Shown: positions 18,961-30,337 of the stretch, piece by piece
Layout of the letters: each line of letters opens with the position of its first letter
Position numbering within the stretch: the stretch's first letter is position 1
Made by a program: the position numbers and the translations under genes
The notes under the pieces: generated by a model
What the model was told of the DNA's origin: nothing
What the model saw: the letters and a program-made list of their open reading frames with translations, nothing else
Database searches by the model: none
Origin: Acidimicrobiia bacterium
GTDB lineage: Bacteria > Actinomycetota > Acidimicrobiia > Acidimicrobiales > Bin134
Reading direction: 5' to 3'
NCBI GenBank assembly: GCA_009842675.1
Contig: VYEX01000020.1
Span: forward strand, 1-64,000
Length of the DNA stretch: 64,000 nucleotides

Positions 18961-20036
18961 ATGGCCTCCAATGCCTCGGCAACCTCGTCGGCCACGGGGG
19001 CCAATGAGGCGGGGATGTCTTCGATGGGCATGGGCGGGACTTCGGCCAAGGCGGGAATGACCTCGCGCCCCATCGTGTCGAGGTAGTCGATCACCTCATC
19101 GATGTTCATCTCGGGCCATTGGGGCTTGACCACGATCGGGTCAATCGGCAGTTCTCGGACCACCTCGGTGAAGTAGTCGATCACCTCCTGGGCCGTGCCT
19201 ACTGCCACCGAGCTCTTCACCTCCTCGAAGAAGTCGTTCATGAGCGCCTCCTCGTCGAAAACGTCGAGATCCTTGCGGGCGTAGGTGAGGTAGCGCTCTT
19301 TGCTGACATCGACGAATTCGGCTCTTGCCTCCTGGCTGGTGGCGCCCACGAAGGCGTTGCGCCGAAGGGGTTGATGGCCCATCGTCTTGCCCCGTTCGGC
19401 GAATCCGGTTGCCATGATGCCCAAGCGGACCCGCATCTCATGGATGTCGTACTCCGACGGGATGATGAAGCGGTCGCCCACCGCGCCAGCACGCCGAGCT
19501 CCTTTGCGAGAGTGCGCTCCGATCCAGATAGGGGGATGGGGCTGCTGCACGCATTGGATGTGAGGTGTAGCGCCCTCAATTTGCCAATGCTGGCCGAGGT
19601 AGTCGAAGTCCTCCATGGCCCAGCACAGCTTCATGATGTCGAGGCACTCGTCGAACAGGCTCACCCGCTTGCTGAACGGGACGTTCATCAGGTTGAACTC
19701 TTCACCGCGGTAACCCAGTCCTAAGCCGACGTCCAACCTTCCCCGGGTAATGATGTCGAGGGTGGCGAGTTCCTCGGCCAGGATCACCGGGTGGTACTTG
19801 GGGGCCAGTAGCACGGTGGTGGCCAGCCGAACGTGGTCATCGATCTCGGCAGCCAGGCGGGCCAGGAGGGGAACCGGCTGGAGCCAGCGCAGGTCGCCGT
19901 ACAGGAAGTGCTGCCCGATGACGAAATGGCTGAGGCCGTTGCGCTGTCCGGCCTCTACTTGGCGCAGGATGCCGTCAAACTGCTCGATTGGGTCCACGTC
20001 ACGCGGCACGTCGCTGATGATCATGCCGAACTGCAT
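18957..20036 (-). CDS. LLM-class flavin-dependent oxidoreductase
   Basis: MQFGMIISDVPRDVDPIEQFDGIL... IGQHFLYGDLRWLQPVPLLARLAAE; ITRGRLDVGLGLGYRGEEF; start inside longer ORF to 20162. Confidence 0.9.
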   Translation of the reverse strand: MQFGMIISDVPRDVDPIEQFDGILRQVEAGQRNGLSHFVIGQHFLYGDLRWLQPVPLLARLAAEIDDHVRLATTVLLAPKYHPVILAEELATLDIITRGRLDVGLGLGYRGEEFNLMNVPFSKRVSLFDECLDIMKLCWAMEDFDYLGQHWQIEGATPHIQCVQQPHPPIWIGAHSRKGARRAGAVGDRFIIPSEYDIHEMRVRLGIMATGFAERGKTMGHQPLRRNAFVGATSQEARAEFVDVSKERYLTYARKDLDVFDEEALMNDFFEEVKSSVAVGTAQEVIDYFTEVVRELPIDPIVVKPQWPEMNIDEVIDYLDTMGREVIPALAEVPPMPIEDIPASLAPVADEVAEALEAM

Positions 20037-20044
20037 GGAATCTC

Positions 20045-21301
20045 TTAGACCTCGATCCCGTAGAGCTCGGCGGCGTTGTCCTGGAGCACCCGGCGCCGGA
20101 CGTGGGGATCGACATTGGCCAGCACTCGTGCGAAGTGCTCCCGAGTGGACGGGTACAGGCACGTGGGGTGGGGGACGTCGGTCTCCACCAGCACGTTGTT
20201 GACCCCCACATCCTCGATCAGCTTGGCCGGGGCCGACTTCTCAAACCAGAACATGACCCAGATGTGGTCGTTGAAGTACTCCCGGGGACGGCGGGCATTG
20301 AGGGCCACTTCGTGGGCCTCGGTGACCATCTCGTCGTACTGGTACTCGAGGGCTTCGAGGATGAACGGGACCCAGCCGATGCCGCTCTCCGCCGAAACGA
20401 CCTTGAGGCTGGGGTAGCGGTCGAACAGGTCGCTCATGCACAGGTTGACGATTATGCGCACGTTGCTCATATACATCTGGGTGGCGTGGATGGCCAGGCG
20501 TCGCTGATGGTCGAATTGGCCCCACCAGGTGCTGGGGGTGGCGGGGATGGGACGGGGGAGGTCCTCAGGGCCGATCTCGCCGCCCACCCGGGCCTGCTGG
20601 AAGCGGGCGCCTCGGATACTCTCCATCTCGGCTCGGCTCATGCCGGCGCCGATGTGGAAGTTGGCCACCGCCCCCGACTGGTTGAACAAGTCCCACATGG
20701 GCGCGAAATAGGGCTCCCACAGCTCGGGCAGGCCCACCATCTCAGGCTTGTCGGACAGGGTGAAGCCGGTGATGCCCTTGTCCAGCAGGCGTGTCATCTC
20801 GGCCACGGTGAACTCCATATCCCAGATCGGCAGCATGGCCTGGGGGAACAGCCGGCCGGCGGACTCGTGTTGCACGTCGACGAAGAAATCGTTGTAGATC
20901 TCGAGAACCATCCGCCTTTGGGCCAGATCCTCGATGGCGAAGACGTGGTTGGAGGAAAAACCGACGCCATTGGGGTAGAGGATCTGGGCATGGATCCCGA
21001 TCTCGTCGCAAAGCTCAAGCCGCTCCTTCACGGCCCAGGCGCTGGTATCGATGATTTCAAAGGGCTGGACAACGTGGCTGCCCAGGATCTTCTCATGGCC
21101 GGTCTGGATGGTGTTGCCCCCGGTGCTGGCCCACAATTCGCCGTCGAGGTACCAGGCGGTGACACCGTTGACCGTCTTCTGCATGGGTACCCGGTCTTGC
21201 ATTGCCGCCGGTGCCCGCGATGTCCACAGCTCGGGCGGCTCGGTGAAGTGGGAGTCGCAGTCGATTATCTTCAGGCCGTCAAGCGGGTCATGTGCGTCCA
21301 T
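20045..21301 (-). CDS. Amidohydrolase family 2 protein (ACMSD-like metal-dependent hydrolase/decarboxylase)
   Basis: IIDCDSHFTEPPELW (HxH-like metal motif at N-terminus), AESGIGWVPFILEALEY, LVETDVPHPTCLYP. Confidence 0.85.
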   Translation of the reverse strand: MDAHDPLDGLKIIDCDSHFTEPPELWTSRAPAAMQDRVPMQKTVNGVTAWYLDGELWASTGGNTIQTGHEKILGSHVVQPFEIIDTSAWAVKERLELCDEIGIHAQILYPNGVGFSSNHVFAIEDLAQRRMVLEIYNDFFVDVQHESAGRLFPQAMLPIWDMEFTVAEMTRLLDKGITGFTLSDKPEMVGLPELWEPYFAPMWDLFNQSGAVANFHIGAGMSRAEMESIRGARFQQARVGGEIGPEDLPRPIPATPSTWWGQFDHQRRLAIHATQMYMSNVRIIVNLCMSDLFDRYPSLKVVSAESGIGWVPFILEALEYQYDEMVTEAHEVALNARRPREYFNDHIWVMFWFEKSAPAKLIEDVGVNNVLVETDVPHPTCLYPSTREHFARVLANVDPHVRRRVLQDNAAELYGIEV

Positions 21302-21447
21302 GATCTCCTCTCTCGTGGGCACTCATGGGTTGGCGCTGTCGTGAACCAAGCTAGGCGAATAGTAGGTTCTCGCCCTTCGGGTAGCATCCCTGCCCGAACA
21401 GATTGGACAATCAGCCACGGCGGCGGCCGTGTCGTATGGGGGTTGAC

Positions 21448-22215
21448 ATGGGAGTGCTGGAAGGACGTGTGGCCGTAATCACCGCGTCCGGCTCGGGAAT
21501 GGGTCGGGCCGCTGCCCTCCGCATGGCTGGCGAAGGTGCCCAGGTGGTGGTGGCGGATCTTCGTACTGATGCTGCCGTTGAGACTGTGGATCTGATCGCC
21601 GCAGCCGGGGGAGCGGCCAGCGCATTCACCGTCGATGTCAGCGATGTGGCCCAGATAGAAGCGCTGATGGCCGATGTCGGTGCAACCCACGGCAGGATCG
21701 ACGTTCTCTATGCCCATGCCGGAATCCCTGGACCAGCAGGGCTCGACATGAGCGAGGGCGACTACGAGGAGACCGCGGCTATCAACATGAAATCGGCCTT
21801 TTTTACCGTCGCCAGGGCCGTGCCTTTGTTGGAGGCGTCGGGGAATGCTTCGATCATTCTCACCGCCTCGACGTCGGGTGTGGTGGGCTCGCCGTTCTCG
21901 CCCCTCTACTCCCTGACCAAGGGGGCGATCGTGACGTTCGGAAAGTCGGTGGCCCTGGCGCTGGCCCCCAAGGTCCGGTGCAACATCATCTGTCCGGGGC
22001 CGGTGGACACGCCCATGCTGCCGCTGTTCTTTGGCCGCGAACCCGGAACCGACGTCAAGCCGCTGATGAAGGAGTTTCTGGAGACGTCGGTTCCGCTGTT
22101 GCGGCCATGCCAGCCCGAGGAGATTGCGGAGGCGGCCCTGTTCCTGGCCAGCGATGCCAGCAGCTTCGTCACCGGAGTTGCCCTGCCGGTTGACGGCGGC
22201 TATCTGGCCCGATGA
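21448..22215 (+). CDS. Short-chain dehydrogenase/reductase
   Basis: GRVAVITASGSGMGRAAALRMAGEGAQVVVADL, YSLTKGA, VTGVALPVDGGYLAR. Confidence 0.92.
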   Translation: MGVLEGRVAVITASGSGMGRAAALRMAGEGAQVVVADLRTDAAVETVDLIAAAGGAASAFTVDVSDVAQIEALMADVGATHGRIDVLYAHAGIPGPAGLDMSEGDYEETAAINMKSAFFTVARAVPLLEASGNASIILTASTSGVVGSPFSPLYSLTKGAIVTFGKSVALALAPKVRCNIICPGPVDTPMLPLFFGREPGTDVKPLMKEFLETSVPLLRPCQPEEIAEAALFLASDASSFVTGVALPVDGGYLAR

Positions 22216-23543
22216 CTCAGAAGAGAATTTCAATCGGCAGCGGGTCGGCGTATTCCACCGATCGACTCGATTGGGCCCAGGAACTGGCCGATAGCGGCCT
22301 GGTGGACTACATGGGATTCGACTGTCTGGCCGAGCGGACCATGGCCCTGGCCCAGGTGCGCCGCTTAGATGACGAAACCACCGGCCACGACCAGCGGATT
22401 CCCGAGCTCATGCGGCGTTTCGCCGGATTCTTGGGGCGCGGCGGCAAGATGGTCGGCAGCTTCGGTGCGGCCAATCCGGCCGCGGCGGCTGACGATGTGC
22501 TTCGGGGGCTGAAGGCAAACGGCGTTGTCGGGGTTCGGGTCGGGGTGATTCACGGCGACGACGTCCTCGACCATGTGCTCGATCAGGATCTGGAGCTTTC
22601 CGAAATGGGGGTGAGCGCCCAAGCCATCGCCACCCGGGTGGTGTCGGCCAACGCCTACATCGGCGCCGATCCCATCGTCGATCTCCTGGGGGAGGGCGCG
22701 CAGTTCATCCTCGGCGGCCGCATTGCCGACCCCTCGCTCTATGTGGGCCCGATCGCCTATGAGATGGGCTGGGCGCTGGACGACTGGGACAAGATGGGCA
22801 CGGCAACCCTCGTCGCCCACCTCCTGGAGTGCGGCACCCACGCCACGGGCGGGAACTATGTCGATCCGCCCTACCGGGTGCTCGACGACATCGCCCACCT
22901 GGGATTTCCCCTGGCCCACGTGAGCGACGACGAGCTGATCATCACCAAGCTGGAGGGTACTGGCGGGGCGGTGGACATTGGCACCATGAAGACTCAGCTG
23001 GCCTACGAGATCCACGACCCGGCGGCCTACCTAACCCCCGACAGCACCGCCGATTTCAGCCATGTCTGGGTGGAGGAGATCGGCCCTGATCGGGTGAGAG
23101 TCGGTGGTGCGACCGGCCGCCCCCGCCCTGACAAGCTCAAGGTGCTGGTCGGTGTGGACGAGGGATGGAAGGTGGTGACCGAGATCTCCTACGGCGGTCC
23201 TGGCTGCGTGGAGCGGGCTCAGTTGGGTGCCGAGGTGGTGGCCAAGCGCCTAGAGCCATTCCAGTCGGGCATCGACGAGATTCGCTACGACCTCCACGGG
23301 ATGACCGCCCTGTTTGAAGGCCAGGTGCCCGGTGGCGATCCAGCCGAGGTGCGGCTGCGCGTCGCAGCCCGCTGCGATGACCGGGAGACCGCTGATGCGG
23401 TGGTCTTTGAGGGCCAATTTCTGTGGATGGGGCCAGCGGGGGGCGGCGGGGTCACCACTCAGATGGCTCCGGCCATCGGGGTCACCCCCGCGCTGCTGCC
23501 CCGCGAGGATGTGAAGCTGATTACCGAGGTGATCGACGCATGA
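22212..23543 (+). CDS. Acyclic terpene utilisation AtuA family protein (DUF1446), large N-terminal part
   Basis: RISIGSGSAYSTDRLDWAQELADSGLVDYMGFDCLAERTMALAQ; ILGGRIADPSLYVGPI; ATGA overlap with upstream SDR. Confidence 0.88.
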   Translation: MTQKRISIGSGSAYSTDRLDWAQELADSGLVDYMGFDCLAERTMALAQVRRLDDETTGHDQRIPELMRRFAGFLGRGGKMVGSFGAANPAAAADDVLRGLKANGVVGVRVGVIHGDDVLDHVLDQDLELSEMGVSAQAIATRVVSANAYIGADPIVDLLGEGAQFILGGRIADPSLYVGPIAYEMGWALDDWDKMGTATLVAHLLECGTHATGGNYVDPPYRVLDDIAHLGFPLAHVSDDELIITKLEGTGGAVDIGTMKTQLAYEIHDPAAYLTPDSTADFSHVWVEEIGPDRVRVGGATGRPRPDKLKVLVGVDEGWKVVTEISYGGPGCVERAQLGAEVVAKRLEPFQSGIDEIRYDLHGMTALFEGQVPGGDPAEVRLRVAARCDDRETADAVVFEGQFLWMGPAGGGGVTTQMAPAIGVTPALLPREDVKLITEVIDA

Positions 23544-23872
23544 AGCTGCGGGAGTTTGCCTACAGCCGCTCCGGCGACAAGGGCGACATAGCCAATCTCT
23601 GCGTCTTTGTCTACGACGACGACAACTGGGAAGTGCTGCGGCGCGAGCTAACCGTCGAGAAAGTGCGGGAGAAATTCGGTGGCCTGGTCAAGGGCGAGAT
23701 CACTCGCTACGAGTTGCCCGGCACCAAGGGTCTGAATTTCGTGATGGCCGAGGCCCTGGGTGGGGGAGTGTCCCGCAGCCTTCGTACCGACCCCCACGGC
23801 AAGTCCTACCAATCCCTCATCCTCGACATCGACATCGACGCCGACGACGAGATCAAGCCGCGTCTCGCCTGA
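23540..23872 (+). CDS. AtuA-associated small protein (C-terminal domain of the AtuA family as a separate gene)
   Basis: MKLREFAYSRSGDKGDIANLCVFVYDDD... starts at an ATGA overlap with the previous stop; AYSRSGDKGD motif is diagnostic. Confidence 0.85.
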   Translation: MKLREFAYSRSGDKGDIANLCVFVYDDDNWEVLRRELTVEKVREKFGGLVKGEITRYELPGTKGLNFVMAEALGGGVSRSLRTDPHGKSYQSLILDIDIDADDEIKPRLA

Positions 23873-23898
23873 TGGCCCTGGCCAGCACGTCTGGCCGG

Positions 23899-25401
23899 TC
23901 AATCGGCCGCGAGATGCTCTCGGAGCTCGACTTTGCGGATTTTCCCGGTGACGGTGCGGGGGAAGCTGTCGACGGCGATGAACTCATCGGGGACCTTGAT
24001 CTTGGCCAAGCGCTGGCGGCACCAGTCGGACAAACCGTCGAGCGTTTCTCCCGATCGCAGCTCGACGAAGGCCACCGGGCGCTCGCCCCATTCGGAATCG
24101 GGACGCCCGACCACGGCCACTTCGGCGACTGCGGGATGGTTGTGGAGTGTGGCCTCGATCTCGCTGGGGTAGATGTTGACGCCCCCGCTGATGAGCATGT
24201 CCTTAGAGCGGCCCACGATGTAGAGGTATCCGTCGTCATCAAATCGGCCCAGGTCACCAGTGCGCAGCCATCCGCCGACCAGGGCTTCGGCGGTCTGGTC
24301 GGGATCGCGCCAGTAGCCGGCCATCACCTTCTCGCTCTTCACCCAGATTTCGCCCACCTCTCCCGGCACGACCAGGGCGCCGTTGTCGTCATGGAGTTCG
24401 ATCCAGACGCCGGGTACGACCCGCCCGCAGGAGTCCAGCAGGTCGGGCCGCCCGGCCATGGCGAGGTCGTGGTCTTCGGGCAGTAGCCCGGTGAGATTGG
24501 TGACGCACTCGGAGATGCCGTAGCCCTGGTAGAGCCCGCAGCCGAAGCGCTCGTAGGCCTGCCGGATGAGCGGCCCGGCGGTAGGGGCGGCGCCGTAGAC
24601 GATGAGGCGGAGGCTGGAGAGATCGGCCTCATCGAAACCGGGGTGGTCGAGGATGAGCCGCAGTTGCGCGGGGACGAGGATGGAGATGGTCACCCGGTGT
24701 TCGGCCACCGCGGCGAAGAACGATTCCGGCGAGAAAGAGCGCAGCACCACGTGGGTCTGGCCGTCGGCCAGCATGGAGCACACCCGAGTCCCGGTGGCGG
24801 CGTGGTAAAGCGGAGTGGTCGACAAGAACACGTCATCGGGTTGAAATCGCTGGACCAATGCCATGGTCAGCCCGTTGAACGCCAGTCCTCTCTGGGTGAG
24901 GCAGACCCCTTTAGGCCGCCCAGTGGTACCGCTGGTGTAGATGATGAGCGCAGTGTCATCTTCTTTGGCGCGATCCAGGTCGGTGAACGGCGCCGAGGCC
25001 AGCAGGTCTTCGTAGGCAACGCCGTCGGCGTCGATCACCGGACCGGTGGAGCCGATGGCTTCCAGCCGCTGGGCATAGTCGCTGGCCGCCAAAGTGAGGG
25101 TGGGCTCGGCGTTCGACAGTATGAAGGCCAGTTCGGGATCGGTGAGCTGAGTGTTCAACGGCACTGCCGCCGCGCCCAGGTATGCCACTGCCAGGTAGAC
25201 GTCAAAGAAGACCAGGCCGTTTTCAGCCATGAGCGCCACTCGATCACCCGGGCCCACCCCGGCGCTCTCGAGCCCAGTTGCCAGTCGGCGAACACGGTCC
25301 CGCAGCTCCACAAACGTGACCGATGGTCCTCCGTCGACCGCTACCGCAGTCCGCTGGGGGTAGAGCGCTGCGTCACGCTCCAACAGGTCGACAATCCGCA
25401 T
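23899..25401 (-). CDS. Long-chain-fatty-acid--CoA ligase family protein
   Basis: IIYTSGTTGRPKGVCLTQRG, YQGYGISECV, GDLGRFDDDGYLYIVGRSKDMLISGGVNIYPSEIE, PRTVTGKIRK. Confidence 0.95.
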   Translation of the reverse strand: MRIVDLLERDAALYPQRTAVAVDGGPSVTFVELRDRVRRLATGLESAGVGPGDRVALMAENGLVFFDVYLAVAYLGAAAVPLNTQLTDPELAFILSNAEPTLTLAASDYAQRLEAIGSTGPVIDADGVAYEDLLASAPFTDLDRAKEDDTALIIYTSGTTGRPKGVCLTQRGLAFNGLTMALVQRFQPDDVFLSTTPLYHAATGTRVCSMLADGQTHVVLRSFSPESFFAAVAEHRVTISILVPAQLRLILDHPGFDEADLSSLRLIVYGAAPTAGPLIRQAYERFGCGLYQGYGISECVTNLTGLLPEDHDLAMAGRPDLLDSCGRVVPGVWIELHDDNGALVVPGEVGEIWVKSEKVMAGYWRDPDQTAEALVGGWLRTGDLGRFDDDGYLYIVGRSKDMLISGGVNIYPSEIEATLHNHPAVAEVAVVGRPDSEWGERPVAFVELRSGETLDGLSDWCRQRLAKIKVPDEFIAVDSFPRTVTGKIRKVELREHLAAD

Positions 25402-25435
25402 CAGGCCACCAATCTAAGCTTCAGACTTCGAGGAG

Positions 25436-26224
25436 TTGGAGGGCGCTGTGGAATTGAAGGGCAAGAGGATCATCGTCACGGGGTGTGCGAGCGGGATGGG
25501 GGCGGCGACGGTCCGGGCCTATGTCAAGGCTGGTGCCCAGGTGGTGGGGATGGATATATCTGACGACGCGGGAAGGGCGGTGTGTGACGAGGCGGCGGCT
25601 GATGGGCCTGGCGAAATTGTCTACGTGTCGGTTGACGTTGCCGATGGCGGTCGGGTGGAGGCAGCGTTCGCGGAGGCCGACGACTTTCTGGGCGGCCTGG
25701 ATGCGCTGGCGCACCCGGCTGCCATTCATGCGCCGTCTAAGGCGGGAGACGTCACCATTGATGATTGGGATCGGATGTTTGCGGTGAACGTGCGGGGCAC
25801 TGTGCTCACCAACCAGGCGGCCTACCACCGGCTCAAAGTTGCCGGAGGAGGGGCCATTGTCAATTTCGGATCCATCTCCGGACAGCGGGCTGAGCCGGAA
25901 GCGGCGGCCTATTCGGCATCAAAGGGCGCAGTTCACGCTTGGACCCGCACCGCGGCCGGTGCCTGGGGGGCCGATGGTGTGCGGGTGAACGCCGTCCTTC
26001 CCGCCATCAGAACGCCCATGTTCCAGGCCTCCTGGGATCGGGCTACCGATGAGGAGCGAACCGAGAAGTTCTGGCGGAACATTCACAGCATCGCGCTGGG
26101 CCAGGAGTACGGCGACCCGGATCGGGACCTCGGTCCGGTGATGGTGTTCTTGACCTCGGATGCGTCCCGGTTCATTACCGGCCAGCTCATCCCCGTGGAT
26201 GGCGGACAGGGGAACGTGCGCTAA
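25436..26224 (+). CDS. Short-chain dehydrogenase/reductase
   Basis: KRIIVTGCASGMGAATVRAYVKAGAQVVGMDI, YSASKGA, FITGQLIPVDGGQGNVR; first upstream start may be internal (LKGKRI). Confidence 0.9.
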   Translation: MEGAVELKGKRIIVTGCASGMGAATVRAYVKAGAQVVGMDISDDAGRAVCDEAAADGPGEIVYVSVDVADGGRVEAAFAEADDFLGGLDALAHPAAIHAPSKAGDVTIDDWDRMFAVNVRGTVLTNQAAYHRLKVAGGGAIVNFGSISGQRAEPEAAAYSASKGAVHAWTRTAAGAWGADGVRVNAVLPAIRTPMFQASWDRATDEERTEKFWRNIHSIALGQEYGDPDRDLGPVMVFLTSDASRFITGQLIPVDGGQGNVR

Positions 26225-27222
26225 TCCAGGCGGTATGTGCGGGTTGCGGTGCCGGAGAACAGTTCGTCCTGCTCGGCATCGGAGTAGCTGTCGGCCATGA
26301 TTTGGAAGGCGTTCCATAACACCGGATAGGTGAGGGTTTCGCGGTCGATTGGGTAGTTCGACTCGAACATGCATCGGTCGGGTCCGAAAGCGTCGATGCA
26401 GAATCGCACCGCGTCGGACCAGTAGGCGGCAACTTCTTCTGAGCCCGGTGGCACCGCCAGGTCGGCCCAACCCGTCCCAAACATGAAGTCCATTCCGATC
26501 CCGCCCACCTTGACCACGGCATTTGGCTGGGCAGCCACGGCCAGCATTGACGCCCGCCAGTCGGCCCAGACCTGCTCGCGGCTGTTTCGATAGGGGCCCA
26601 CGCCCAGGGGAGCCCCGAGGTGGCCGACCACCACCCTCAGCTCCGGAATGACCGCGGCCAACTCAGCCACCTCGGGCAGTTGAGGGTGAAAGAGCCAGGC
26701 ATCGAAGGCCAAGTCCCGCTCAACCAGCGCGCGCAGCCCGGTCCGGAATTGGTCCGTGCTCATCATCTGGGGGAAGGGACTGCTGTGACCCTGGAGGACT
26801 TCAGAACTGGAATCCATGCCCGTCGTGTGGCGGATGCCGCATAGGCGTCCGCTGCTGGCGGCATCGTGGGCGTCAAGTACTTCGTTGAGGGAGTCGCCGA
26901 GCATCAAATCGGCGAAAGCGACGAAGCCTGCGACGGGCGGTCCGTCGGCCGCATCCATGGCATCGGCCTGCGACACAGCGAAAACCGTCTCGCCCACCGG
27001 CTGCATATGTTTGGGCAGTGTCATGTCGTAGGAGGCCGCCGTCTCCACAAACACCGTTTTCGTGATGTTGTGGGAACCCGTGACGTTGTCCAAGTGGTGG
27101 GCGGCGAGATAGGTGAGGAATCCCTCGTCGTAGAAGTGGTGATGGGGATCCACAATCGCCCGTCGGGGATCGATGGCGGTCTCAACCCGCTGAGCCAGCC
27201 AGTCGAAGCGATTGAAGTCCAT
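26221..27222 (-). CDS. Amidohydrolase family 2 protein
   Basis: IVDPHHHFYDEGFLTYL, VFVETAASYD, VVGHLGAPLG, CMFESNYPIDRETLTY. Confidence 0.88.
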   Translation of the reverse strand: MDFNRFDWLAQRVETAIDPRRAIVDPHHHFYDEGFLTYLAAHHLDNVTGSHNITKTVFVETAASYDMTLPKHMQPVGETVFAVSQADAMDAADGPPVAGFVAFADLMLGDSLNEVLDAHDAASSGRLCGIRHTTGMDSSSEVLQGHSSPFPQMMSTDQFRTGLRALVERDLAFDAWLFHPQLPEVAELAAVIPELRVVVGHLGAPLGVGPYRNSREQVWADWRASMLAVAAQPNAVVKVGGIGMDFMFGTGWADLAVPPGSEEVAAYWSDAVRFCIDAFGPDRCMFESNYPIDRETLTYPVLWNAFQIMADSYSDAEQDELFSGTATRTYRLD

Positions 27223-27358
27223 TATTCGGCTCCGGTTTCGTCGATTTTGGCGGTGGACCGGTTGGGGATGGCATCAGGCATCGAAACTCCTGCGAAACGC
27301 CCGCGAATGTCCCTATAGGTGCGCATTGTCACAGCGGGCCTACGTTAGTCTCAGCCGC

Positions 27359-28369
<1,011 letters not shown>

Positions 28370-28377
28370 TCACCGAG

Positions 28378-29500
28378 GTGCTGCCCACCCTTGAGACGCT
28401 GAGCGAGGCCCTCGGTGAGCTGGACGGTCGCCGGATCCTCCTGCGGGCTGATTTCAATGTCCCGCTTGACGCCGATGGACAGATTGCCGATGACTTCCGC
28501 ATCAAGGCTGCCCTGCCCACCATCCGGTGGCTAACTGGTCAGGGGGCCGCGGTTGTGGCGTGCAGCCACCTGGGCCGCCCCGACGGCGCGCCCGACCCCC
28601 GGTTTTCGATGGCGCCCGTTCAGGCCCGGTTGGGAGAGTTGGCCCCCGGCGTGGAGTTGCTGGAGAACCTGCGTTTCGACCCCGGGGAGACCGGCAACGA
28701 CGACCGACTGGTCCAGCAGTTGGTCGACGGCTGTGATGGCTACGTGAACGATGCTTTCGGGGCGTCGCACCGGGCTCATGCCTCCATCGTGGGGCCGCCC
28801 GGCTATCTGCCCAGTGCCGCTGGGCGCCTGCTGGCCAGAGAGGTCGAAGTGCTGCTCGGTTTGCGATCCAAGCCCAAGCGGCCCTTCGTCGCCGTGCTGG
28901 GTGGGGCCAAAGTCAGCGACAAGCTGGGGGTGATCGACGCCCTGCTGGAAACCGCCGATGAGGTGGTGATCGGCGGGGGGATGTGCTTCACCTTCTTGGC
29001 CGCTTTGGGCCACAGCGTGGGCGACTCACTTCTCCAGACAGACCAGATCGAAGCCTGCGGTCGGCTGCTGCAATCAGGGGCGCCCATCCGGTTGCCTTCC
29101 GACATCACCGCGCTGGCCCCGGGGGAACATGTGGTGCAGGCCGGTGTAGAGCTGCGACCCGACTGGCGGGGTCTGGACATCGGACCCGGTACCGCAGCCG
29201 AGTTCAGCGACCTCATCGCCGAGGCCGGCACCGTGTTGTGGAATGGCCCCATGGGGCTGTTCGAAGATCCAAGGTTCGCAGCCGGAACCAAGGTTGTGGC
29301 CCAAGCACTGGCCGATAGCCGGGCGTTCACCGTAGTGGGCGGGGGCGACAGCGCGGCGGCGGTCCGGCAGTTCGGCCTTGACCGGGAGATGGACCACGTT
29401 TCTACCGGCGGCGGCGCGTCGTTGGAGTTGATCGAACAGGGCGATTTGCCCGGCTTGAGGGCCCTGAGCGAATCCGTTGGCACTCGTGAGGAGGACAGAA

Positions 29501-29508
<8 letters not shown>
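28378..29508 (+). CDS. pgk: Phosphoglycerate kinase
   Basis: RRILLRADFNVPLDADGQIADDFRIKAALPTI, FVAVLGGAKVSDKLGVI, STGGGASLELIE; GTG start placed 8 bp after the gap stop. Confidence 0.95.
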
Positions 29509-30277
<769 letters not shown>

Positions 30278-30281
30278 CAGG

Positions 30282-30298
30282 AAGCGGAGACCCCGCTT
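30282..30298. terminator. Possible hairpin terminator between convergent tpiA and FMO genes
   Basis: AAGCGG-agacc-CCGCTT perfect 6-bp inverted repeat directly after the tpiA stop; no T-tract. Confidence 0.35.
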
Positions 30299-30337
30299 GG
30301 CGCGAATAGGTCTAGAGAGTTGGTTGCCTGAAGTGGT

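Noticed and set aside
20102-21478. 458-aa plus-strand ORF
   Set aside because: Antisense to the amidohydrolase at 20045..21301; Val/Gly/His-rich shadow frame.
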